Source: Aspidiotus rigidus
Lineage: Eukaryota > Arthropoda > Insecta > Hemiptera > Diaspididae
DNA length: 64,000 nt
Direction of reading: 5' to 3'
Assembly: GCA_035079385.1 (NCBI GenBank)
Contig: JAVHKY010000028.1
Location: forward strand, 2,294,001 to 2,358,000
Shown: piece by piece, positions 20,667 through 30,446 of the stretch
How positions within the stretch are numbered: position 1 is the first letter of the stretch
Layout of the letters: each line of letters begins with the position of its first letter
Made by a program: the position numbers and the translations under genes
Notes under the pieces: generated by a model
Databases searched by the model: none
What the model was told of the DNA's origin: nothing
Seen by the model: only the letters and a program-made list of their open reading frames with translations

Positions 20667-21204
20667 CCTAGGTAAGGTGTCCGGACTTTTGGGCGCCACC
20701 ATCTGGGCGACAAGTACATTCGGGCGCAAAGGGTATTTTTCGAATTTTCAGCGGCATTTACTGGTGGACCAATGAAAATGCCAATTTGTGGAAGGACTGA
20801 AACTGTCACCAAAGGCCGCAAAGGGATGCGGGTGGTAGCCGGATGTTATGGAGCAGAGCATAGACGGCCTTTTCCCACACAGGGTGTCTATCAAATTGAA
20901 AAGTTGAAAGTATTGGTTTCTTATAGAGCTCTTAAAAGGTGTTCCACAAAACCATAATTCCAGTGGTGTAGCACTAAGAATGGTGTCAGGGGGTCCGGGC
21001 TCCCTTCATTTGCCTTAAAATACTGTCAAAATTACAGAAAAAACCTACTCGACCTAGAAATTAAAATTCCATTTTTCTTAATCGGGTCAGAAATGATAAT
21101 TAGAGTGACTTTTCTTGGGTTTATTGGACCATTTTCCAGAAAATCTGTTCTATCGTTTCTTTAGCGGGGAACCCGCTATCCATTTTGTTAGGAGATTACG
21201 GTTA

Positions 21205-22105
21205 GGTTAGGTTACGGGACTTGGAAGAATTTCGAGTCTCGAGCTATATATGAAAGGAGGGGGACTTAGAATAATTTCAAGTCTCGAGCTATATATAATA
21301 AGGGAGGGGGGGGGGGACTTGGAAGAATTTTGGTTTCGAGCTACCGTCCGCCGTCCAACCAAGAACTTAGAAAAATTTTGAGACTCGAGCTATATATGAT
21401 AGGAGGGAGACTTAGAAGAATTTCGAGTCTTGAGATATATATGATAGGAGGGGGACTTGGAAGAATCGTGACTTTCGAGTTGTATATGATAGAAGGGGGA
21501 CTTAGAAGAATTTCGTGTCTCGAGCTATATATGATAGGAGGGGGACTTAGAAGAATTTCAAGTCTCGAGCTATATATGATAGGAGGGGGATTTAGAAGAA
21601 TTTCGAGTCTCGAGCTATATATAATAGGGGGGGGGGCGGGACTTGGAAGAATTTTGATTTCGAGCTACCGTCCGCCGTCCAACCAAAAACTTGGAAAAAT
21701 GTTGAGACTCAAGCTATATATGATAGGAGGGAGACTTAGAAGAATTTCGAGTCTCGAGCTATATATGATAGAAGGGGGACTTAGAAGAATTTCAATTCTT
21801 GAGACATATATGATAGGAGGGGGATTTGGAAGAATCGTGACTTTCGAGCTGTATATGATAGAAGGGGGACTTAGAAGAATTTCGTGTCTCGAGCTATATA
21901 TGAAAGGAGGGAGACTTGGAAGAATTTCGTTTCTCGAGCTATATATGATAGGAGGGGGACTTAGAAGAATTTCGAGTGTCGAGCTATATATAATAGGGGG
22001 GGGGGGGACTTGGAAGAATTTTGACTTTCGAGCTACCGTCCGCCGTCCAACCAAAAACTTGGAAAAATTTTGAGACTCGAGCTATATATGATAGGAGGGA
22101 ATGTA
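21205..22105. repeat. 45-bp minisatellite with a higher-order unit
   Basis: The basic unit is like CGAGCTATATATGATAGGAG followed by GGGGACTTAGAAGAATTTCGAGTCT, about 45 bases, with some twenty variant copies. Every 324-367 bases a distinct segment appears (GAGCTACCGTCCGCCGTCCA at about 21338, 21662 and 22030), preceded by a long G-run. So several basic units plus that segment form a larger repeat. Because 45 is divisible by 3, a spurious 247-codon frame stays open through it. Confidence 0.9.
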
Positions 22106-22333
22106 GAATGATAATTTCGATTTGAATTATATGACAAGATTATCAACTCAGTTCCACACCACCGGAGAGGACGAGTTAAGGAATTGCGGGTTCCCAGCTG
22201 CCATTGCAACGTCTGCAATGGCTTCTAATTTTTTTTTTTTTTCGGAAAAAACCCCCGCCGTCTGGTAGGACGGCAAAACTCGGAATTTGAAAAATCTCCA
22301 AGTCCTTCTCTCATATATAGCTTGAGGGACGGG

Positions 22334-22470
22334 GTAGTGACGTCACAGTTTGATGACGTCATAGGTCAGTTTTTTCCACGTCCCCTCCTACTCTCCTATC
22401 ATATGTAGCTTGGAGTGGGTCTTGTGACGTTTGATGACGTCATAGGTCGGCCTTGTGACGTCACAATCTA
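22334..22470. promoter_or_regulatory. cluster of CRE-like TGACGTCA palindromes
   Basis: Four full TGACGTCA sites (about 22337, 22354, 22434, 22455) and one half site (about 22424) lie in 130 bases. They are arranged as two similar blocks (TTTGATGACGTCATAGGTC twice). The word is the classic CREB/ATF and bZIP site. It lies inside the MULE-like element near its right end. Regulatory function is not shown. Confidence 0.45.
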
Positions 22471-22700
22471 CAATTTTCAGATTCCGCGCCCAAAAGTCCG
22501 TGAACCCCTAGGTAAATCAATTTAATGTGAAGAAAAAGACTAGAAAATACCCACTAGTATTGCGTTGTAGTTGAATTATAAAGACAAGAAAAAAAAACCT
22601 AGAAAATACCCACCAGCATTGTATTGTAGCTCAATAAGAAACAAAAAAAAAGAAACTACCGGAATTGTATCGCAATTAAGAGGAGAAGAATGAAATTATC

Positions 22701-23062
22701 TCATTCTACTCCATTCAAGACTTCATCAGTAACAAAAAAATAAATACCACCTTTCTCCTCAGCCAATATTAATTTCTCAATCACTTGGGTAGAGAACGAA
22801 CACCATTCATTGACAATATTGGGGAAAATGAAATAGTGGCGATATTTTGCTTCATCATCAAGAGGACAATTCTCACAGATTACCCTTCTCAAGAATCTAG
22901 TTTTATAGTGGTCCTGTCCTTTTCCAAGATTACAGGCCATAATCTGTCTCGCAAATTTCTTTTCCGACTCCTTTCTTGTGCCAAAGTCATAAATCAACTT
23001 TCCGACAATGAAATCGCCAACATCTTTGTTCCTACTTTCAATAAAAATGTAATTAATTCCGC
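22701..23062 (-). other. exon-like minus-strand frame, unrecognised
   Basis: About 120 codons are open on the minus strand with protein-like composition: FIVGKLIYDFGTRKESEKKF, DHYKTRFLRRVICENCPLDD, then FIFPNIVNEWCSF. There is no ATG at the beginning, so it would be an internal or last exon, ending at the stop near 22701. It might be a transposon C-terminus; I do not recognise it. Two copies of a ~60-bp repeat (TAGAAAATACCCACCAGCAT type) lie just to the left. Confidence 0.3.
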
Positions 23063-25101
23063 ATATTAATTAATTTTTTGGACTGTCAGCTTTTGGGTAT
23101 CATGTCAATTTTGTTGTCAGCAATAGGTCAAATATCATGCGGTAAAAAAAATTGTTATATCAGCTTAAAATATTATTTTTCACTTTTCTCAAAAATTGGA
23201 ATTGATGCTGAAGGTTTGAGGACAAGTTTTAAGGTATAGATCATGATCATTAAACGAAAAAAAGCAGAAATGGAAGCAAAAAATTATACATATTTTCTTG
23301 AAGTGTCATCTATTGGCGACTGACGCTGATGACTGCATTTTCGTTAGGTACGTACAAAGGACCATAGCGAGGACACTCTTTTAATCGATATTTTTATAAA
23401 CACAATTATCCAATAACGAAAAAATATTGTAATCAAGTTTTCCGAATTTTAGTTTTAAAACGTAAACCGCTCTCAAATTCATTGACCTCGTTCGTGGGGT
23501 CCGATTTTCGTTTTCTAAAATTTTTGTTATCGAAAGATAATCTATTTCGTCGAGCCGGATCGTATTCCCTCGCGTGTTTCCTGTAAAACAGAACGAAACA
23601 GTTAAAAATCGGCAACTTCAAACGAATCGCTGAAACAAGAGTAATCAAAAAGCCGTCGGAATAAATGACCACGAAAACAATTGAACGAACTATCGAATGT
23701 TTTCCCATTGTATACTCTCGCCATCGTTACGTTTCAAAATTTTCGATCAACATCACGAAAAACGCGGCTTTAATTACCCGCGCCTCTAAATGATGGTGCG
23801 GAATATATCGCGAAAAACTGACAAACCTTCTTTAAAGTATACCTAGGCGGCTTTTAAAAACGCCTAAATATCCTTATCCGGGTTTGAACACCGTACATAC
23901 CTGGACACGCCGCAAACGTGACCGGCAATTAAGGGGTGATGCCGATAACGTTATACCGTAGACCACCCCCGGTCGAAATGACCGCCGACGCGAGTGATAA
24001 TCGTGTTTTGGTTAACGGCTGGGCGGCATTTTATTTAACTAATATCGGTCATCCATTAGATGCTGGTTTAAGCGAATAAACTGATATACACACGCTCAAT
24101 TATTATTGTAACAATCGGCGCGGCTATAATTACCGCGCGCGAGGATCCTAAATCAAAACCGATCGGGCGCCCTTCGATTTTCGCGAGCCACAATGAAATC
24201 GAGGTATCGCGGTGCTGTGTAAAGCTATACACAACAATATAGTATAATTTGATCGCATCGATAAAGTCGAACCTTTGTCGCGAAGTGAGGTGCAGCGCAA
24301 AACATAGGAGAACATGCTCCGTTAGTAAGAGAGCGATCTCGTCTCTGTCAACGGTGGTCAATAAGTAACACTCTCAATTACTTGCTGGCGCGTAATTTCT
24401 TGTATTTACCTCCCAATTTACCTTCGACTGTTCATTATTATATTATTCTGCAACAACGACGTCGGCATTGACGAATACTTTTCGATCGTCGTCAGCGACA
24501 AATTGAATATAAAGAGCAAAGCGTTTATTTTTTCTGGCTATTGCCTAGTTAAAAAGCAAATTAGCCCGCAGTTTACACACTTTCGGCCAGCGTGCTGTAA
24601 GAAAAAAAAAAGAACCTCGCCGTACACATGCACCGAGTACACCGATAACGTAATAAGCACATAATATGCGTGCTAGCATAATTTTGTAATTATTTACCCC
24701 GTAATTTGTTCAACCGTCATTTACAGGCAATCAAATAAAACTACGCTGTTATTATTATTATTTGGGCACCGTTTCATTTCGCGTAACTAACAGAATTTGC
24801 CTAATAAAAATAGGTCATAACTATTTACATTTTTATCAATTTACCTAGCCTTGGAATCATTTTTGCAATTTTCCGCAAGAATCCCTTTATTTGCGCTTTG
24901 TCACTTAAGCGTGGGAGTTGAAATCTGTATATTAAAACAATGCTCATACATAGAAGTCCATCTTGCAAGAACAAATTAAGAATAATCGCAAATTTGGAAT
25001 ATATGAAATTAGTTTGCATTTAGTGCTTCCGTATGCAAAGGTTGGCCGCAGGGACTTATTGAGATGATCTGTGCACTGTTAATGTAAGCAATTCAAAAGG
25101 T
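23063..25101. other. CpG-rich stretch without a recognised gene
   Basis: Between about 23440 and 24700 the sequence is rich in CG dinucleotides (ACGCGG, GCGCGG, TCGCGA words), unlike the transposon-derived parts where CG is scarcer. No long frame, RNA gene or repeat is seen. It may be older single-copy host DNA, possibly regulatory. Confidence 0.4.
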
Positions 25102-26058
25102 ATATGGGTAATTCCACGAAAATGGCCAAATTTAGCGTCCACGTAAAATATCTCATTAAATTATGTATATATCGGCTACCAAAATATAGTGGATTTCTAG
25201 GAGATGGTGTCCTCTATTACTCCATTCATTTCAAACCAGGTATCCCTCCTTTCTCCGCTCACGAATGGCGTTCAAATACCCAAAAGTTCCATCGTCCTGG
25301 CTGTCACATACCACGTTTTTGAATACGTTTGTGTGTGCAACATAACCTTAAAGTGTTTTGCTTGTAAAAAAATAACCAGAACTTGATCTTAGAGTATTGA
25401 GGTAAGGTCCTGGCATGCACAGTGTTGACCTCAACTGCACCGTTAGGCTGTCAGATGAGACAAAAGACGTGTCCTATGCTTTTTTTCTATCGTCCTGGTC
25501 AATTTTTGTCCTTTCTGCCTGGTACCACTGATACTACTGTGGCATGGAAAAATGGCTTCATCTACTTCGTGTCTGCGATAGAAACACTATGCATCGGCGA
25601 AATATGGAACTAAAATTGATTTCTTTGCTCCACAATCCATAATCTGCGAAAATCACTCTCTGTACGATTATCATCATCTTTGGTAATGGCGATATCAGTT
25701 CGGTCAAGACAATGAGCTGAAAGCAGAAAAAAGACGAGAAATGTTTGGTAAGTAATGGATTTCAACGTAACAAAATTAAAATTACGAAAATTACATTCTC
25801 GATAACCTCAAAGTCTACGTGAAACGTATTTTTTCCTACAACCTGGATCATCACGATATTTCTTTCGACCTGTCATCTTGGAATTTAGTGTCCAGGTCAA
25901 AGGAAGTAGCGCCCAGGTCGTAAGAACTTCAAAAATTTAACCCTCACTTTACGTCACAAGGAGAATAGAATTTAATTGAATGAATGATATTAATTCAGGA
26001 TTCATTCTCTCCACTTCCCATCTAGGTAGTTGAATGTAAACATGGCCTTATGAAGAAC

Positions 26059-28503
26059 TGAACGATTACGTCGAAAAAGAACTGCTGAAAAGAAACGTTA
26101 TCGTGAAATACATAAGGATCCAGAACGTCTCGCGGAACTCAACAAGAAGCGTCGTTTGAGATATGCCGAACAAAAGAAAAGAAAAGCTGGTAAGAAGGAG
26201 TCAAAAAGAACTATCGAATTCCGACGACGAAAGTGGAGATTAGCCAAGCGACGCTATTTGGCTAAGAAGAAGGAGAAAAAACCTGAGGTAGGTGAAGGCG
26301 AAGTTTCAGCTAGAGCTACGAACCTGAAAAATGTAGCTAAACGGCGACGTGAACGCAATCGAATACGTCAATATCGTGAGATATGTAAGCTCCGCGAAAG
26401 AACTAGGGAATTGGAAAAGCGGCTAGCTGCATCAAGAAAAAAATTCTATCGGCTGAGTAACAAACTAACGACGATATCGCCAAGAAGCGAGTTGCAACGT
26501 GAATTGAAAGGTAGTAAAGTTAGTCCCGTGTTTCGTAAAAAATTGCTGTTTCGTACTGCATTGGCGATTGATGTCCAAACATCTGTAGGTAAATTAGAAA
26601 GCAGGAAGAACCGAATGTTTACAAACGAACTTCAGTTTAAATATGTGAAAAAATATCGTTTTATCAGTTCACCAAAACCTTTCTTCCCATTTAACGTTCG
26701 AAGGAGCCGATTTAGAATTTCAGAATGCGGGCGACGTAATCGCCAGCAGATAGCTCTTGTTAAAGAACGAGTTCGCCAATTTTTTAATGATGATTCCGTG
26801 TCTACAATGAGCCCGAATAAGAGTGACCAAATTGTTCGAAAAAAAATTAAAAAACAAAAGCGCTTCCTTAATAATACATTGAAGTACTTATTCGTGAAAT
26901 TTTGTGACGAAAATGAGTTCGTCATTTCATTTAGTACCTTTTGTGCGCTGAAACCATTTTGGGTCTGCAATAGAAAAGTTAGTGCTCGAGATACGTGTTT
27001 GTGTACTAGGCATGAGAATATTCGCCTGATTTGCGAACAATTAAAACGTTTGAACATAGTTTCGGAACCCAATGTAGACGTTTTAATTGAACAAGAAATG
27101 TGTTGTCCTCGTCGTCCTGTTGAAGAGACTTGTTTACTGCGAAAATGTAGTTTGTGCAGGAACAATATGATCGCGTTCAACGAATTCAATGGTACGGATA
27201 ATTCGTGGTATGAAACCTGGCTCTCTGTTATGGAAGAAGGAAGGGATAAACAGAAACATAGACATACTCTGAAGACGAAAGTAGAAGCCGAGAAACACGT
27301 CATAGTGAGCAAATTTATTGAATTGATACCTTCATACATGGTACATGTTGGCAATATTCGTCATCAGTATGGAGTACTGAAAGAGCTCAAATTGCAGCTG
27401 ACAGATACTGACCTCTTACTACATATAGACTTTGCGGAGAATTATAACTGTAAATATGCTAAAGAGATACAGTCAATTCACTTCGGTGGAAATAGAGCGC
27501 AAATAACAATTCACACGGGCGTCCTATATACAGGTTCTGAAAAGCAGGCTTTTGTACTGTCACTCAAGATCTGAAGCACGACGCGGTCGCCATATTTTGC
27601 CACTTACAACCCATTCTAGCAGAATACCGTTCGAGAATCCGTAAGCTGCACTTTTTAAGCGATTCCCCCTCAACTCAATATAAAAATAAGTGGATGTTTC
27701 ACTTACTTTTCCATGAGATCATTCCGTCGTTCGTTAATTTAGAAGAATGTACCTGGAACTATTCCGAGCCAGGTCATGGTAAGGGTGCGCCAGATGGCGT
27801 CGGCGCTACCCTTAAACGAACATGCGATAAAATTGTGAGCTTTGACAAAGATATTTCTAATTTCAGTCAATTCCTAGAAGCAGTACAAAAAGAAATTAAA
27901 GGTATTAAAATTATTCCGATTGATGATGCAACAAATGATGTCTTACGGGAAAAAATTAAAGTGGCCAATCCTCCTTCAGTCAAAGGAACTATGGCAGTTC
28001 GGCAAGTCTTATGGTCGAAAAATTATTTAGAAGACTGTCTGTCATTTAACAAACTCTCTTGTTTCACTTGCCGCGAAAAGTGCGATCATTTTCATTTACT
28101 TCACCAAAAATACTCCTATGATGACAATTTAGAGAGTGACTCTTGCGATGAACCTGACTCTGTAGCGTCTCCAAATGTTGAGTGTAATTCTCCAATACCG
28201 TCTCCTAATGTCGAATTTAATTCATTTGAAGTGAATGATTACGTCGTTGTTGAATTCTCACTGGAAGAAACCGCCGGAGTCAGAAAATTTTTGGGTCAAA
28301 TAATAAACGTTGTCGATGTTGATACCTATTGTATTAAATTTTTGAGAAGTAAACAAACACGTATGCATTCGGGATATGTATACACTTTTCCTGTAGTAGA
28401 CGATTTGGCTTCAGTAAAAAAAAATCGAATTTTGTATAAAGTGGTTCAACCAACTCCTTTTCAGAGAAGCCTCAAATTTGATATACATTGTGATCATTTC
28501 TAA
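26059..28503 (+). pseudogene. transposase-like protein of the 4.5-kb TIR element, one frameshift
   Basis: A plus-strand frame is open from about 26045 with Arg/Lys-rich RxRxRKR-type repeats (KKRYREIHKDPERLAELNK; RKWRLAKRRYLAKKKEK) and a coiled-coil stretch. A core follows that I recognise from an invertebrate transposon family: VRQFFNDDSVSTMSPNKSDQ, KKQKRFLNNTLKYLFVKF, RDTCLCTRHENI, and a catalytic-looking LLLHIDFAENYNCKYAKEIQ. The frame stops at 27574. The next frame picks up seamlessly at about 27545 (TQDLKHDAVAIFCHLQPILA, then EPGHGKGAPDGVGA), so a single T was lost from a T-run near 27545. It ends at 28503. Together they cover about 800 residues. An upstream 5' exon is likely, because the first frame has no ATG before the basic repeats. 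Confidence 0.7.
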
Positions 28504-28524
28504 AATAATGTAATTGTTCAACTT

Positions 28525-29040
28525 TCATTTTTGAGTTTTTGTTTTTCCCACGTACATGTTTTTCAGTTATTTTCTTACCTATTGAATAAGCTTAAAAATA
28601 CTGCATAATACAATATTGACCTTGTTGTGGTAATTAAGTGAAAGAAGAGTGATTTGGTAATTAATTCTTATATTTTTTTTCTTGAGTTTTTGTTTTTGTT
28701 TTTCCCATTCTTACCTATTGAATAAGCTTAAAAATACTGCATAATACAATATTGACCTTGTTGTGGTACTTAAGTGAAAGAAGAGTGATTTAGTAATTAA
28801 TTCTTATTTTTTTTTTTCTCGAGTTTTTGTTTTTGTTTTTCCCACGTATGTGTTTTTCAATTATTTTCTTACCTATTGAATAAGCTTAAGAATACTGCAT
28901 AATACGATTGACCTTGTTGTGGTAAAAGTGAAAGACAAGTGATTTGATAATTAATTAGATGCTATTTTTTTTTCTTGAGTTTTTGTTTTTCCCAAAGGTG
29001 TTTTTCAAGTTTTTTCTTATTAAATAAGCATAAGAATTAA
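28525..29040. repeat. 3-4 tandem copies of a ~140-160-bp repeat
   Basis: CTTACCTATTGAATAAGCTT recurs at 28574, 28710 and 28868, with a decayed fourth copy near 29014. The spacings are 136, 158 and about 146. Each is followed by AATACTGCATAATAC, GACCTTGTTGTGGTA and a T-rich segment. The array lies between the transposase stop and the right TIR. Confidence 0.85.
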
Positions 29041-29689
29041 ATGCAAAGTTATGAGTTTTGGCCTATAGGCCTACTGTAATTATACTGTACCTGTCTGATA
29101 CATTATGCCGATGTCCAATTATTGTAATTACTCCACCTTGTGTCAAAAAAGTGAACTGAAATCGAAAATGAAATATTATTAGGCAATCATTTTACACTAT
29201 TAGGTCTAGTTAAACGTTGAAACCTGTAATAACTTACCCATAATAATGCAGTATTGTGTTGACAGGCAAAAGAATACGTCTGCTGATAATTTTGTTTGAA
29301 TATATTGCAACTTTCTTCACAGCTAATCTAAGTTTTCTTTGTCTGTTGCTGATTCTTATTGACCAGGACGATGGAACTTCTTACCACCTGCCTAATTGGT
29401 ACTGACCAGTACGATGGAACTTCTTGCGACCTGGCTAATTTTAAATGATTGGTGTTTTCTCGAACATACAGGGACTTTTGAATTGGGCTGAATGGTATTA
29501 ATGTGGTCTAGAACATGTAGATGACCCATCCCACCCAAAAAAAAAAAATTTCAACAACTTTTTCCAAACTGAGTTTGACATCTGCAAATTTGGCCATTTT
29601 CGTGGAATTACCCATATCCCAAATCCGTTTTTTCTCGCTTTCCAATAAACCAGACGGAATCTTACATTCATAACTAGGCTCGAGTATAT

Positions 29690-29960
29690 TTCGATATTTG
29701 TTATTCCTTCATCGGTCCGTGTACCGAACTCAGTATGATCCAGCGAAGTTCGTGAAGAATTCCAAAATATGGAAAAACTGGGAATTGTGCGAAAATCGAG
29801 TTCGGAATGGGCATCACCAATCGTCATCTCCAGAAAAACCAAAAAAGATGCGAATATGTGGCGACTACAAAAAACTCAATGCACAGACCATTCCAGATCG
29901 CTACCCACTACCAAATCTTTTCGACTACACCGGAAATTTAGCTGAAAAAATTGCACGAGA
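29690..29960 (+). pseudogene. Ty3/gypsy RT N-terminal fragment
   Basis: The segment encodes the beginning of a gypsy RT: MEKLGIVRKSSSEWASPIVI in one frame, then MRICGDYKKLNAQTIPDRYP and LPN in another. One frameshift lies near 29830. The match ends near 29920. It sits just right of the 4.5-kb transposon. The palm with YxDD is missing. Confidence 0.8.
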
Positions 29961-30446
29961 AAATCGGTCTTAGCATGTTTTAGCTAATTTTTCAGGAGAG
30001 CGATATGAAAAAGGAATTTCGAATTACGCGCGAGACAAGCATGACGTTCATGCGGACGAATATACCAGTGTTGGTAGAAAGTCCAGCGCAAAAATTTCCC
30101 GCTGCGAACCGAGTGCGCAGCTGCCAGCTGCGTTCTCCAGGGCTCGCCGCGATTCACTGGAAATTTCCAGTTTCGTGTAGTGGCAACATTGAAAAAAAAA
30201 AAAAATAGGTTGGCGAAGAGGAAACGTTCGGAATGATAACGCCGGTCGGTTTTTTCTCGATAGACGAAATTTTCGTAGTGAAATTAAAGATTTTTGAGAG
30301 GTTGTTTCTCATTTTTTGTCGAAAACGCGACTGAGAAGAAGAATTCTTACGTGATAGTATTCCGACCAAGTTCTATGTTCACGTTCATCGTTCCGATCTA
30401 CGCGAAAGTTGTTAGCACGAGTAAATTCAATTACATCGAATTCAGG

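Larger units (their letters stand above)
20676..22506. mobile_element. MULE-like non-autonomous DNA transposon (1,831 bp)
   Basis: It is flanked by a perfect 9-bp direct repeat, CCTAGGTAA, at 20667-20675 and 22507-22515. The ends form an imperfect inverted repeat: GGTGTCCGGACTTTTGGGCGC on the left, and GGTTCACGGACTTTTGGGCGC on the complement of the right. A 9-bp duplication is characteristic of Mutator-like elements. There is no transposase. About half of the interior is a G-rich 45-bp minisatellite, and the right part holds TGACGTCA palindromes. Short frames near 20730-20950 (KMPICGRTETVTKGRKGMRV) are unrecognised. Element limits are very well supported; class assignment rests on the duplication length. 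Confidence 0.8.
25106..29613 (+). mobile_element. 4.5-kb TIR DNA transposon
   Basis: The ends are near-perfect inverted repeats of about 28 bases: GGGTAATTCCACGAAAATGG then CCAAATTT, with the complement at 29586-29613. The flanking ATAT on both sides (25102-25105, 29614-29617) may be a 4-bp target duplication, though it is palindromic and so ambiguous. Subterminal copies of GGACGATGGAACTT occur in inverted orientation: near 25285-25300 and 25487 on the left, and at 29365 and 29405 on the right. They look like transposase-binding sites. The element contains one long transposase-like gene and 3' tandem repeats. Confidence 0.8.

Noticed and set aside
21330..22073. Long plus-strand frame encoding LELYMIGGGLRRISS-type repeats
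   Set aside because: It is only the translation of the 45-bp minisatellite, open because the unit length is a multiple of three. The antisense frame is equally open.
25106..29613. Assignment of the TIR element to piggyBac or Kolobok because of a 4-bp duplication
   Set aside because: The flanking tetramer is ATAT, not TTAA, and the transposase motifs do not match piggyBac.
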